This document shows, in pieces, positions 43,634 through 54,133 of a DNA stretch of 64,000 bases. Within the stretch, counting starts at the first letter, position 1. Each line of letters starts with the position of its first letter. The translations under genes and the position numbers were made by a program. The stretch is from assembly GCA_020853025.1 (NCBI GenBank), contig JADYZP010000009.1:150410-214409 (forward strand), read 5' to 3'. Under the pieces are notes generated by a model. The model did not search any database and had not been told where the DNA came from. It saw nothing but the letters and a program-made list of their open reading frames with translations. This DNA is from Burkholderiales bacterium. Lineage in GTDB: Bacteria > Pseudomonadota > Gammaproteobacteria > Burkholderiales > Casimicrobiaceae.

Positions 43634-46057
43634 TCACGCTTTGGCCGGGCCAAAGCCGGTCGCCCGCAGCTTCCGCTCCAGGCGCGCGCCCTTTCTTGCG
43701 CGGCGCAGGACGTGGCGCGCGAGCGCCTCACCTTCGAGGACGACCTCGACGGCGCGGCCGGCGCGGTTGCTGCCGCGGACGACGAGGCGCTTCGCCGTCG
43801 CCAATCCCACCGCCAGCAGGCGGTCACCGGCATCGAGCCCCATGACGATGACGCCGCGCCCGCGCGGCACCTCGCGCATTTCGGCAAGCGGGAAGACCAG
43901 GAGCTTGCCGCCGGCGGACAACGCCGCCACATGATCCAAGCCCGCCGCGAGCGCGACGGGCGCCACCGGCTCCTCGTCCTCGGCAAGGGTCATGAAGGCG
44001 CGGCCGGCCTTCACGCGCGACAGCATGTCGTCGAAGGTGGTCACGAAGCCATAGCCGCCGCTGCCCGCCACCAGAAGTTTCTGGCCGGGTGCCGCGCACA
44101 GCGCATGCGCCACGCGCGCACCCGGCTGCAGGTCGATGAGCGTGGTCACCGGCACCCCGTCACCGCGACCGCCCGGAATGTCCGCGCCGCGAATCGTGTA
44201 AGCGCGCCCTTGCGTGTCGAGGATAAGCACCGGGTTGACGGTACGCGTCTCGAGGATCGCCGCCGGAGCATCGCCGGAGCGCCACGCGAACTGTGTCGCA
44301 TCGAGCGCGTGGCCCTGTCGCGACCGGATCCAGCCGTGATGGGACAGTGTCACCGTGATCGGCTCGTCGGGGACGGTGCGACTGGAAATTGCCGGCGCCA
44401 CCTCCTCGATCAGCGTGCGGCGCGCGTCGCCGAAGCGCTGGGCGTCGGCTTCGATTTCCGAGACGATCATCTCCGCCAGCGCCGACCGGTCCGCAAGCAG
44501 CCGCTGCAGCGCGCGACGTTCCGCCTTCAGTGATTTCTGCTCGGCCTCGATCCTGATTCCTTCCAGCCGTGCGAGCTGGCGCAGGCGGATTTCGAGAATG
44601 TCATCGGCCTGGACATCGGTCAATCCGAAGGCCTGCATCAGGTCGGCCTTCGGATCGTCCGCCTTGCGGATGATGCGGATCACGCGGTCGATCGCCAGCA
44701 GCGCGATCAGCCTTCCTTCGAGTATGTGGATGCGGCGTTCGACTTCGGACAAACGATGCCGGCTGCGGCGCGTGACGCATTCGAAGCGGAATTCGATCCA
44801 CTCGTCGAGCAGCGCCTTCAGGTTCTTCTGCCGCGGACGCCCGTCGCGCCCGAGCGCGACCAGGTTGACCGGCAGGCTGGACTCGAGTCGGGTCTGCGCG
44901 AGCAGAAGGTCGATGAACTCCTGCGGATTCTGGCGGCTCGAGTGGGGCTCGAGGACGATACGCACCGGCGCGTCCTTGTCCGATTCGTCGCGAACGGTGT
45001 CGAGCGCGCCGAGCAGCAGCGCCTTCAGGTTCAGCTGATCCTGCGTCAGCGACTTCTTGCCCTCCTTCGGCTTCGGATTGGTCGCCCGTTCGAGATCCTC
45101 GAGCACCATGCGCGTCGACACTCCGGACGGCAGCTCGGTCACCGCGATGCGCCACTGTCCGCGCGCCAGTTCCTCGACCTTCCATCGCGCACGCATGCGC
45201 AGGCTGCCGCGGCCGCCGGCGTAGATGGCGCGGAGGTCGGCCGGCGACGAAATCACCTGCCCGCCGCCGGGCAGGTCGGGCCCGGGCAGCAAGGCGAGCA
45301 GCGCGTCGACAGGGATGTCCGGATCGTGGATCACGGCAATCACCGCGCGCGCGACCTCGGCCAAATTATGCGACGGGACGTCGGTTGCCATGCCGACGCC
45401 GATGCCGGAGCTGCCGTTCAGCAGCAGCATCGGCAGCCGCGCCGGCAGCAGCTTCGGCTCGCGAAATGCGCCGTCGTAGTTGGCGACGAAGTCGACGGTA
45501 TCGCGGTCGATCTCCGAGAGCAGCAGTTCGGCGATCGCGGTCAGCCGGCATTCGGTGTAGCGCATCGCCGCCGCGTTGTCACCGTCGCGCGAACCGAAAT
45601 TGCCCTGGCCGTCGATCAATGGGTAGCGCAGAGAGAAATCCTGCGCCTGCCGCACCAGCGCGTCGTAGGCGGCGGAGTCGCCATGCGGATGGTACTTGCC
45701 GAGGACGTCGCCGACGACGCGCGCCGACTTGACGTGGCGCGACGGAGCATAGAGGCCCAGTTGGTGCATGGCGAAGAGGATGCGTCGCTGCACGGGCTTC
45801 TGCCCGTCGGCGATATCGGGCAGCGCGCGGCCCATGACGACGCTCATCGCGTATTCGAGGTAGCTGCGCTCAGCGAACGCGGCCAGCGACAGCGCGTCGC
45901 CGTCATCCGCCTCCCGGCCGAGCGGTGCGGGTGGCGCCGGCGGTGCTGGAACGCCTTCCCCCACCGGCAGGTCGGCGAACAATTCGCCGCTCAGCTCGTC
46001 GGGCGCCGCATGCCGCGTGGTCCTGCCCGGGGATCGGGATTTGCGTGGTCCGGCCAT
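43634..46057 (-). CDS. parC: DNA topoisomerase IV subunit A
   Basis: [51 protein letters not shown]. Confidence 0.96.
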   Translation of the reverse strand: MAGPRKSRSPGRTTRHAAPDELSGELFADLPVGEGVPAPPAPPAPLGREADDGDALSLAAFAERSYLEYAMSVVMGRALPDIADGQKPVQRRILFAMHQLGLYAPSRHVKSARVVGDVLGKYHPHGDSAAYDALVRQAQDFSLRYPLIDGQGNFGSRDGDNAAAMRYTECRLTAIAELLLSEIDRDTVDFVANYDGAFREPKLLPARLPMLLLNGSSGIGVGMATDVPSHNLAEVARAVIAVIHDPDIPVDALLALLPGPDLPGGGQVISSPADLRAIYAGGRGSLRMRARWKVEELARGQWRIAVTELPSGVSTRMVLEDLERATNPKPKEGKKSLTQDQLNLKALLLGALDTVRDESDKDAPVRIVLEPHSSRQNPQEFIDLLLAQTRLESSLPVNLVALGRDGRPRQKNLKALLDEWIEFRFECVTRRSRHRLSEVERRIHILEGRLIALLAIDRVIRIIRKADDPKADLMQAFGLTDVQADDILEIRLRQLARLEGIRIEAEQKSLKAERRALQRLLADRSALAEMIVSEIEADAQRFGDARRTLIEEVAPAISSRTVPDEPITVTLSHHGWIRSRQGHALDATQFAWRSGDAPAAILETRTVNPVLILDTQGRAYTIRGADIPGGRGDGVPVTTLIDLQPGARVAHALCAAPGQKLLVAGSGGYGFVTTFDDMLSRVKAGRAFMTLAEDEEPVAPVALAAGLDHVAALSAGGKLLVFPLAEMREVPRGRGVIVMGLDAGDRLLAVGLATAKRLVVRGSNRAGRAVEVVLEGEALARHVLRRARKGARLERKLRATGFGPAKA

Positions 46058-46094
46058 GCGAATTTCGCTCTTGCGCGTCGGGTATCGTCGCGCG

Positions 46095-48071
46095 TCAGAT
46101 ATCGACGTTGACGGTGTCGCCCGCGCGTTCCATCCACTCGCGGCGGCCTGCAGCCTCGGCCTTGCCCATCAGCCGTGTGAAGACGCGCATGGTGTCGGCG
46201 GCATCCCCGCGTCCGACGCGCACCGGCATTACGCGGCGCGTCTCGGGATTCATCGTCGTCTCCCACAGCTGCTCGGGGTTCATCTCGCCCAAGCCCTTGA
46301 ACCGTCCCACCGACCACGTGCCCGGCTTCACGCCCTCCTTGCGCAGCCGGTCCTCGATCGTCGCGAGTTCAGCGTCGTCGAGCGCGTAGAACTTGCGCGC
46401 CGGACGCTTCGCCGAGGCCGGGACGTCGAGACGGAACAGCGGCGGATGTGCGACGCAGACATGGCCGCGCTCGATCAACGCGGGGAAGTGGCGGAAGAAC
46501 AGCGTCAGCAAGAGCACCTTGATATGGCTGCCGTCGACGTCGGCGTCAGCCATGATGATGATCCTCGCATAACGCAATCCGGACAGGTCGACGTTGGTGC
46601 CGGCGGCGTGCGGATCGACACCGATCGCGACGGCGATGTCGTGCACTTCGTTGTTGGCGAAGAGGCGCTCGCGCTCCACTTCGAAGGTGTTCAGCACCTT
46701 GCCGCGCAACGGAAGGATCGCCTGGTACTGCTTGTCGCGCGCGAGCTTGGCCGAGCCGCCGGCGGAATCACCTTCGACCAGGAACACCTCGCGTCGCGTC
46801 ACGTCTACGGATTCGCAGTCGGTGAGCTTGCCGGGCAGCACCGCGACGCTGGAACCGCGCCGCTTTTCGACCTTCTGCGCGGACTTCAGCCGCGATTGCG
46901 CCTGAAGGATGACCAGCTCGGCGATGCGCCGGCCGTATTCGACGTTGGCGTTGAGCCAGGTCTCGAAGGGGTCGCGAACCGACTGCGCGAGCAGCTTCAA
47001 GGCGTCGCGACTGGTCAGCTTTTCCTTCACCTGTCCCTGGAACTGCGGATCGAGGACGCGCGCCGAGAGCACGTAGGAAAGGCGCGCCGACACGTCCTCG
47101 GTCTGCAGCCGCACGCCGCGCGGCAGCAGGTTGTGGTGGTCGACAAAGGTCTTCAGCGCGTCGAAAAGCCCGGCGCGCATGCCCGCCTCGTGCGTGCCGC
47201 CTGCCGCCGTCGGAATCAGGTTGACGTAGCTCTCGCCGTCGCCACGGCACTCTTCGTACCAGGCGAGCGCCCACGCCGCACCTTCGCCTTCGCTCCAGTT
47301 GTCGCCTTCCGCCGGCGGTCCCAGATACGTTTCGCCGGCAAATATCGGCGCCACCGGCACCGCACCTTGTCCAAGCTCGGCCAAGTATCCTGCGAGTCCC
47401 TCCGGATACGACCAGGTCTGCGTCGTCGGCGTCGTTCCGATTTCGACGCGCAACGAGACGCGAACGCCCGGCAACAGCACGGCCTTCGCGCGCAGCAGGC
47501 GCGTGAGCTCGGGCACCGACACCGTCGGCACGTCAAAGTACTTGGGATCCGGCGCCACGCGCACGCGCGTGCCAGTTGCGCGCGCTGCACAGCTGCCGAC
47601 CACTTTCATGGGCTCCTCGACTTCGCCGTCGGCGAAGACGATGCGGTGCAGCTTGCCGTCGCGCTTGACCTCGACCTCCAGCCGCTTCGACAGCGCGTTG
47701 GTCACCGACACGCCAACGCCGTGCAGGCCGCCGGCGAAGGCGTAGGCGGCGAGTACTCCCTTCTTGTCGAACTTGCCGCCCGCATGCAGGCGGGTGAAGA
47801 CCAGTTCGACCGTCGGCAGCCCTTCCTCCGGATGCACACCGACGGGGATGCCGCGTCCGTCGTCGTCGACGGTGACCGAGCCGTCGGCATGCACGGTGAC
47901 GTCGATACGCGTGGCGTGGCCACCGAGCGCCTCGTCGGCGGCGTTGTCGATCACCTCGGCGACGATGTGCGTCGGATCGGCGGTGCGCGTGTACATGCCG
48001 GGCCGCTCGCGGACCGGCTGCAGTCCCTTGAGGACACGGATCGACGATTCCTGGTAGCTGCCCTTGGCCAA
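46095..48071 (-). CDS. parE: DNA topoisomerase IV subunit B
   Basis: [70 protein letters not shown]. Confidence 0.97.
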   Translation of the reverse strand: MAKGSYQESSIRVLKGLQPVRERPGMYTRTADPTHIVAEVIDNAADEALGGHATRIDVTVHADGSVTVDDDGRGIPVGVHPEEGLPTVELVFTRLHAGGKFDKKGVLAAYAFAGGLHGVGVSVTNALSKRLEVEVKRDGKLHRIVFADGEVEEPMKVVGSCAARATGTRVRVAPDPKYFDVPTVSVPELTRLLRAKAVLLPGVRVSLRVEIGTTPTTQTWSYPEGLAGYLAELGQGAVPVAPIFAGETYLGPPAEGDNWSEGEGAAWALAWYEECRGDGESYVNLIPTAAGGTHEAGMRAGLFDALKTFVDHHNLLPRGVRLQTEDVSARLSYVLSARVLDPQFQGQVKEKLTSRDALKLLAQSVRDPFETWLNANVEYGRRIAELVILQAQSRLKSAQKVEKRRGSSVAVLPGKLTDCESVDVTRREVFLVEGDSAGGSAKLARDKQYQAILPLRGKVLNTFEVERERLFANNEVHDIAVAIGVDPHAAGTNVDLSGLRYARIIIMADADVDGSHIKVLLLTLFFRHFPALIERGHVCVAHPPLFRLDVPASAKRPARKFYALDDAELATIEDRLRKEGVKPGTWSVGRFKGLGEMNPEQLWETTMNPETRRVMPVRVGRGDAADTMRVFTRLMGKAEAAGRREWMERAGDTVNVDI

Positions 48072-48078
48072 CGCGGTA

Positions 48079-48966
48079 CTACCTGACGAGCGTCACCGGA
48101 ACGTCGACGCCGTGGATCGCCTTGTACGCGACCGAGCCCAGCATCAGCGCGGTGGCGGCGCCCAGACCGCGCGTGCCCATCACGACATGGGAGCAGGCGC
48201 GGCTGCGTGCGGCGCGGGCAATTTCGATCGCCGGATCTCCAAACTGCATTTCAAATTCATAGCTGATGCCGGCGGAGTCGAGTTCGCGCCGCGCGATCTC
48301 GGTAAGCAGCAACGCGTGCTCGCGTCTGTACCGCTCCGCCTCCTCGCGGTCGACAGCGGAGCCCGGCGACCCGGCAATCGGTTCCTGGATGTTGAGCACG
48401 TGCACGCGGGCGGCACCGCAGCGCCGGGCGCGCAACGCCACGTAGCGCACCGCACGCAGCGCGTTTTCGGAGCCGTCCACCGCCACCAGCACCGGATCGA
48501 AGGGTGTGCCCCACTCGCCCTTGCTCTTGACCAGCGTCACCGGGAGCGATGCGGCCTGGACGACCTGGGTTGCAACCGAACCAAGCATCAGGTTGCCGAA
48601 CATCCCCATGCCGCGCGAGCCCATGATGATCTCCTCGCAACCGGTGTCGAGCGCGTGGCGGCAGATGGTTTCGCCGAAACGGCCGATCAGGACTTGCGCT
48701 CGATAGCCGATGCCGGCTTCGTCGAGGAGCGCGCGGGACGACTGCAGCGCATCCTCGCCGAATCCGGTCAGGCCCTCTTCGATCGTGCGGGCAGACAACT
48801 GCGCGCGGACAAGGCCGGATTCGATGGGTGCCTGCACGTTCAGCAGCTCGATCTCGGTGCCACCGCAGCGCCGGGTGAAATCGATGGCGAAGCGCAGCGC
48901 CTGCTGCGACGGCGCCGAACCGTCCACCGGCACGAGTATCCTGTTCGTCACATCCATATTTTCCAT
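48079..48966 (-). CDS. Tandem universal stress protein (two UspA domains)
   Basis: ILVPVDGSAPSQQALRFAI..IIMGSRGMGMFGNLMLGSVA and VLVAVDGSENALRAVRYVAL..VVMGTRGLGAATALMLGSVA. Confidence 0.93.
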   Translation of the reverse strand: MENMDVTNRILVPVDGSAPSQQALRFAIDFTRRCGGTEIELLNVQAPIESGLVRAQLSARTIEEGLTGFGEDALQSSRALLDEAGIGYRAQVLIGRFGETICRHALDTGCEEIIMGSRGMGMFGNLMLGSVATQVVQAASLPVTLVKSKGEWGTPFDPVLVAVDGSENALRAVRYVALRARRCGAARVHVLNIQEPIAGSPGSAVDREEAERYRREHALLLTEIARRELDSAGISYEFEMQFGDPAIEIARAARSRACSHVVMGTRGLGAATALMLGSVAYKAIHGVDVPVTLVR

Positions 48967-49267
48967 CGCCAGAGCACTCCGTATTCGCCCGAACTTCCGC
49001 CGGCACGGCGGCGTACAGCGTCCGCTTCAGCCCGATGCAACCGGCGGTGGACAGCGATCCTCTCCTGCGGCAGCAACTTCGGGTTGCAAAAAGGCGTTCG
49101 CAACAGCTGCGATCATACGTGGCGACGCCGACGGCGGCGACGCAACCGGAAACTTCGCGTGTGCGGCGCCTGGGGCAGCGCGTGCCCGTCGCCAGCGCTG
49201 CCATCGGGAGCGGCGACGTCGCCCGGTATGATGCCGGCATTAGCGGCACCCTGCCACGGCGCGACCT

Positions 49268-50470
49268 TTGCCACGATCCAACGCAATACCCGAGCTCGTG
49301 GTCATCGTCGCCGGCGTCGTCGCCGCGTTGCACGTCGGCAAGCTGCCGCCCGCGCTGCCTGTGCTGCGCGACGCGTTCGCGATCACGCTGCTGGAAGCCG
49401 GCTTCCTGTTGTCGCTGGTGCAGCTCGCAGGCATGACGACGGGGCTTCTGGTCGGACTCGCCGCCGACGGCGTCGGACTGCGGCGCAGCGTGCTGACCGG
49501 CCTCGCCATTCTCGCGCTGGCGAGCGCGTTGGGCGGTTTCGCGCGCGACGCGCATCAGCTCATGTGGCTGCGAGGACTCGAAGGCTTCGGCTTCCTGTTC
49601 GTCGTCCTTCCGGTTCCGAGCCTGCTGCGCTCGCTGGTTTCACCTGAGCGCCTGAGCCTGAGGCTCGGGCTCTGGGGCGCGTTCATGCCGGCCGGCACCG
49701 CGCTCGCGTTGCTCTGCGGTCCGTGGGTGATGTCGGTGGCGGGGTGGCAGGGCTGGTGGTGGAGCCTGGCCGCCCTGACCGCGGCGATGATGCTCTGGAC
49801 GGCGCGTAGCGTACCTGCGGACCGCGCGCGGGTCGCAGCGGGCGCGCGACCGGATCCGGCCGGAGGCGAGAGCTGGATGCAGCGCCTGCGTCTCACGCTG
49901 TCGTCGGCCGGGCCCTGGCTGGTGGCGCTGACTTTCGCCATGTACAGCAGTCAGTGGATGGCGGTCATCGGCTTCCTGCCGTCGATCTACGCGCAGGCCG
50001 GCTATTCGGTGCGCGCGGCCGGCGCGCTGACCGCGCTCGTCGCCGCGGTGAACATCATCGGCAACGTCGGCTCCGGCCGCCTGCTGCATCGCGGCGTGCG
50101 GCCCGAAATCGTGCTCTATGTCGGCTTCGTGGCCATGATCGCCGGCGCAGTGGGCGCGTTCGGCCTGCCGGACACGTCGTCGGCAGCGCTGCGCTACGGC
50201 GCCGTGTTGTTGCTGTCCGCCTTCGGTGGGCTCATTCCGGGTGCGCTGTTCTCGCTCGCCGTACAGCTGGCGCCCGGAGTCCGGACCGTATCGACGACCG
50301 TCGGCTGGATGCAGCAATTCTCCGCACTCGGCCAGTTCGTCGGCCCGCCGCTGGTCGCCTGGGTCGCCAGTGTGACGGGTGGCTGGCAATGGACATGGAC
50401 GGTCACCGGCTCCGCGTCGCTTGCCGGATTGCTGCTGGCGGCGATCATCGGCCGCGTGCATCGACGCTGA
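49268..50470 (+). CDS. MFS transporter (CynX/NimT-like)
   Basis: 12-TM pattern; LKLGLWGAF-like RLSLRLGLWGAFMPAGTALA. Confidence 0.85.
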   Translation: MPRSNAIPELVVIVAGVVAALHVGKLPPALPVLRDAFAITLLEAGFLLSLVQLAGMTTGLLVGLAADGVGLRRSVLTGLAILALASALGGFARDAHQLMWLRGLEGFGFLFVVLPVPSLLRSLVSPERLSLRLGLWGAFMPAGTALALLCGPWVMSVAGWQGWWWSLAALTAAMMLWTARSVPADRARVAAGARPDPAGGESWMQRLRLTLSSAGPWLVALTFAMYSSQWMAVIGFLPSIYAQAGYSVRAAGALTALVAAVNIIGNVGSGRLLHRGVRPEIVLYVGFVAMIAGAVGAFGLPDTSSAALRYGAVLLLSAFGGLIPGALFSLAVQLAPGVRTVSTTVGWMQQFSALGQFVGPPLVAWVASVTGGWQWTWTVTGSASLAGLLLAAIIGRVHRR

Positions 50471-50527
50471 CGGCGGGTCGATCGTGCGCCGGCGCGTGGT
50501 CGACCGATCCCCTGCGCACATGGGACA

Positions 50528-50851
50528 ATGTTTTCGATGCACACTCGCAACCACGCCAGCAGCACCCTACGCAGCCCGACGGTGAACTGCGCCGCGTGCG
50601 CAGCATGCTGCTGTCGGCTGGAAGTATTGCTGACGGGCGACGACGATGTCGCACTGCGGCTCACCGTGGACGACCCGCGCGGCGGAACCTCGATGCGCCG
50701 GTTCGATGACGGCTGGTGTGCGGCATTGGATCGCGACACGTTGCGCTGCGCGATCTACGCGCGACGGCCGGCACTGTGCCGCGAATTTGCCGAAGGCGGC
50801 GACGACTGTATCGAACAGCGGTCCCGGTGCGCCGCGCCGCAATCGTCGTGA
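50528..50851 (+). CDS. YkgJ-family cysteine cluster protein
   Basis: NCAACAACCCRLEVLLTGDD..CAALDRDTLRCAIYARRPALCREF. Confidence 0.85.
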   Translation: MFSMHTRNHASSTLRSPTVNCAACAACCCRLEVLLTGDDDVALRLTVDDPRGGTSMRRFDDGWCAALDRDTLRCAIYARRPALCREFAEGGDDCIEQRSRCAAPQSS

Positions 50852-51492
50852 ACCGCAGGCGCCGCCTCGGTCTTTGCCTGGTCGCGCTGCTCGCGTCGGC
50901 GACCGCCGACGCGACAGAAGTGTCGGTGGTCGGCCTGTTCCCGAACAAAGCTGTCGTGCAGATCGACGGCGGCGCGTTGCGGACGTTGTCGGTGGGGCAA
51001 AGGACGGCAGAAGGCATCGTTCTCGTGGCCGTGGGTCGCGACGGCGCGACGCTGGACATCGACGGCCAGCGCACGACCCTCGGACTCGGCAACGCACGCA
51101 TCGCAAGGACCGCGCCGGTCGCCGAATCCGCCAGGCTGACCGCCGACCTCCAGGGACATTTCGCCGCCGATGGCCAGGTGAACGGCAGGTCGATCCGCTT
51201 CGTGGTCGACACCGGCGCCACGCTGGTCGCGCTGCCCGCGGACGACGCGCGCCGCGTCGCGATCGACTACCGCAACGGCAAGCAGGTGACGATGCGCACC
51301 GCCAACGGCAATGCGCCGGCGTACCTGGTCAAGCTCGACACCGTCAGCGTGGGAAGCGTCACGCTGCACGGCGTCGATGCGCTGGTGATCGAGGGCAAGG
51401 GACTGCCGTACCCGCTGCTCGGGATGAGCTTCCTCAACCGCATGGACATGAAACGCGAGGGAGACATGATGACGCTCACGCGACGCTACTAG
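50827..51492 (+). CDS. Retropepsin-like aspartic protease
   Basis: RFVVDTGATLVALPADDARR..LLGMSFLNRMDMKREGDMMTL; GTG start. Confidence 0.88.
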   Translation: MRRAAIVVNRRRRLGLCLVALLASATADATEVSVVGLFPNKAVVQIDGGALRTLSVGQRTAEGIVLVAVGRDGATLDIDGQRTTLGLGNARIARTAPVAESARLTADLQGHFAADGQVNGRSIRFVVDTGATLVALPADDARRVAIDYRNGKQVTMRTANGNAPAYLVKLDTVSVGSVTLHGVDALVIEGKGLPYPLLGMSFLNRMDMKREGDMMTLTRRY

Positions 51493-51870
51493 GGCCAGGC
51501 CCCAATCGCCACCGAACCTCCGGAAATCGGCGGCCTCTGTGGACGTTTCCCGGGTCGCCATCCGCATCGCCTATGCGCACCGCATGTTGCCTCGCCGCAC
51601 GCAGGGTGCTAACATTAAGGTGTATTTGTTCTACATCTTTATGACCAACCAGCAGTCCCGTGCTGCACGCCGACTCGAGTCCCCGTGTAATGCAGTGCCG
51701 CCGAACATCCTGGAACCCTTGCCGCCTGCGCAGGCAGCCGGTCCCGGTTTCGTCGGCCACCGTCGCGACTGCGCCTCGACACGCGCTTCGAAGCGAATGC
51801 GGCTTTCGTGCCTTGCGCTGCGGCTCGCCCGGCCAGGTCGCCTTCGAAAAATGCCGGTAGGAGTATCGCC

Positions 51871-52197
51871 ATGACCTATGTCGTCACCGAATCGTGCATT
51901 CGTTGCAAGTACACCGACTGCGTCGACGTCTGCCCGACCGACGCATTTCGGGAGGGGCCCAACTTCCTGGTGATCGACCCCGACGAATGCATCGACTGCA
52001 CGCTGTGCGTGGCCGAGTGCCCGGTGGAGGCGATTTTCGCCGACGACGACGTGCCGGCGGACCAGCAGGCGTTCACGGCGCTCAACGCCGAACTTGCGCA
52101 AAAGTGGAAGCCGATCATCGAAAGAAAGCCGGCGCTGACCGACGCCGACGCGTGGGCCGCGATCAAGGACAAGCGCGGAGAACTCGATCGCGGCTAA
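51871..52197 (+). CDS. fdxA: 7Fe-type ferredoxin
   Basis: [55 protein letters not shown]. Confidence 0.95.
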   Translation: MTYVVTESCIRCKYTDCVDVCPTDAFREGPNFLVIDPDECIDCTLCVAECPVEAIFADDDVPADQQAFTALNAELAQKWKPIIERKPALTDADAWAAIKDKRGELDRG

Positions 52198-52508
52198 CGG
52201 CGTTCCGACCCACGATCCTCGGCAGCGCCTTCCGCGAACGCTGCCAGCGCCTGCCGCGCCTGCTGCTGCAGCGCACGATACGAGCGCTCCCATTCCCCGT
52301 CGCGCGGCGTCGTCGACGCCATCCGGCGGAGCACGGTCGCGATCGACTGCGCGGCTTGTTGCGCGCGCTGGGTCTGCGCCAGCGCCTCCTCGTACTCGTA
52401 GGCGTATACGAATTGCACCTTGCGGTCCTCGCAGACGCCGATGCAAGGCTGCGGCGCTTCGATCTTGCCGCAGCCTATGCATTGCCATGCCTTCACGTAG
52501 TCAGTCAT
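52194..52508 (-). CDS. Small conserved-looking Cys-cluster protein of unknown function
   Basis: [37 protein letters not shown] (CxxC-x7-CxxxC); RBS-like GGAGG upstream; stop codon overlaps fdxA stop on the opposite strand. Confidence 0.7.
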   Translation of the reverse strand: MTDYVKAWQCIGCGKIEAPQPCIGVCEDRKVQFVYAYEYEEALAQTQRAQQAAQSIATVLRRMASTTPRDGEWERSYRALQQQARQALAAFAEGAAEDRGSERR

Positions 52509-52784
52509 CGACGTTCCACCTCCTTTCGACCCCAGCCCCCTTCGGTACCAGGTGCGCTGGTGTCGACACCCGACACCGTACACCCGCGCCTCACCCGTTG
52601 CGCACTCACGTTCGCATTGCACTGCAGCAGCACGATCGAGACCACGGCCCGCTTGATCCTCATCAAATTGTCCATGCTCCGCCAAGCGTAACGTCTGGCG
52701 ATTCATTCGACTACTCAGGCGGCGTCGAAGCGATTCGGGGCGAAGTTCCTCCGGATTTCCTGGCCGCGCGATCTCGGGAGTGCC

Positions 52785-53216
52785 ATGTACGACATGTCGG
52801 TCAGAAGCGTAATGCGCAAGCAGCGGCTCCTGAAGGTGCCGCCGGAGGCGACCATCGGCAGCCTCGCCGAGATGATGGCGCGCAAGAACGTCGGCGCCGG
52901 GCTGGTCGTCGAGGACGACCGGCTGATCGGCATCGTGAGCGAACGCGACGTCGTGTTCCGCGTCATTGCCCACGGGCTCGATCCACGGGCGACGCGGGCG
53001 ATCGACGTCATGACCTCTGCCCCGCATACGATCGAGCCGGACAAGCGCTTCGGCTACGCGCTGCTCATCATGTTCGAAAAGGGCTTTCGTCACCTGCCGG
53101 TTGTCGAGAAGGGCAAGCTGATCGGCATCGTCTCGGCACGCAGCGCACTTGACCCGGACCTGGAAGAGTTCAGGTTCGAGGAGGAGCGGCGCAAGCATTT
53201 GTCGAAGATCGGGTAG
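52785..53216 (+). CDS. Tandem CBS-domain protein
   Basis: GAGLVVEDDRLIGIVSERDVVFRVIA..HLPVVEKGKLIGIVSARSAL. Confidence 0.92.
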   Translation: MYDMSVRSVMRKQRLLKVPPEATIGSLAEMMARKNVGAGLVVEDDRLIGIVSERDVVFRVIAHGLDPRATRAIDVMTSAPHTIEPDKRFGYALLIMFEKGFRHLPVVEKGKLIGIVSARSALDPDLEEFRFEEERRKHLSKIG

Positions 53217-53358
53217 CCGGCGAGCACGGCAGGTCGACCTGCTCGCAGTTCTGAAATTCTGTACACTGCGCCGATGGCCGTGGCGCAACTCAAGTTCCGC
53301 ACGCAACACGCGCAGGCGCTCGCCCGGGCGAGAGACACCTTGAACCATTGACCCGCGA

Positions 53359-54111
53359 ATGGCCGCCGAAAACGCTCAATCCATAGTCAGCATTCGCGAC
53401 GTTCACAAGTCCTTCGGCAACGCCGAAGTGCTGAAGGGCCTGTCGATGGAGGTGCCCAAGGGCGCGGTCATCTGCATCATCGGTCCTTCCGGTTCCGGCA
53501 AGTCCACGCTCCTGCGCTGCATCAACGGCCTGGTGCCGATCGACTCGGGGAGCATCCGCGTCGGCGATTTCGACGTCCACCTGCTTGCGACCGACCAGCA
53601 GAAGATCGCATTGCGCAAGGAGGTGTCGATGGTATTCCAGCAGTACAACCTCTTTCCGCACAAGACGGCATTGCAGAACGTGATGATGGCGCCGATCCAC
53701 GTGCTGAAGGAGGACAAGGCGGAAGTGCGTACGCGCGCGCTGGCGCTGCTCGACAAGGTGGGGCTCGCCGCCAAGGCGGACGCGTACCCCGGCGAGCTGT
53801 CGGGTGGGCAGCAGCAGCGCGTGGCGATCGCGCGGTCGCTGGCGATGCGGCCGGAGGTGATGCTCTTCGACGAGATCACCGCCGCGCTCGACCCGGAAAC
53901 GGTGAAGGAAGTGCTGAACACGATCCGGCAGCTCGCCGGGGACGGCATGACCTGCATGCTGGTCACGCACGAGATGCGCTTCGCCCGCGAACTCGCGCAC
54001 GAGGTCTACTTCACCGATGGCGGCCTGATCGTCGAATCGGGGCCGCCGGCCGATGTTTTCGACCGGCCGCAGAAGGAGCGGACGCGCGCGTTTCTGTCGC
54101 AGATTCTCTAG
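53359..54111 (+). CDS. Polar amino acid ABC transporter ATP-binding protein (GlnQ-like)
   Basis: IGPSGSGKSTLLRCINGL, VFQQYNLFPHKTALQNVM, LSGGQQQRVAIARSLAMRPEVMLFDEITAALDPE; no permease or binding protein beside it. Confidence 0.93.
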   Translation: MAAENAQSIVSIRDVHKSFGNAEVLKGLSMEVPKGAVICIIGPSGSGKSTLLRCINGLVPIDSGSIRVGDFDVHLLATDQQKIALRKEVSMVFQQYNLFPHKTALQNVMMAPIHVLKEDKAEVRTRALALLDKVGLAAKADAYPGELSGGQQQRVAIARSLAMRPEVMLFDEITAALDPETVKEVLNTIRQLAGDGMTCMLVTHEMRFARELAHEVYFTDGGLIVESGPPADVFDRPQKERTRAFLSQIL

Positions 54112-54133
54112 CCGCGCCGCAGCGATCTCGAGC

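Noticed and set aside
46017-48086. 689-aa plus-strand ORF antisense to parE
   Set aside because: Shadow ORF opposite a highly conserved gene.
53274-53351. 25-codon ORF (MAVAQLKFRTQHAQALARARDTLNH) as a further deletion remnant
   Set aside because: Too short, no recognised family at either end, no clear ribosome-binding site.
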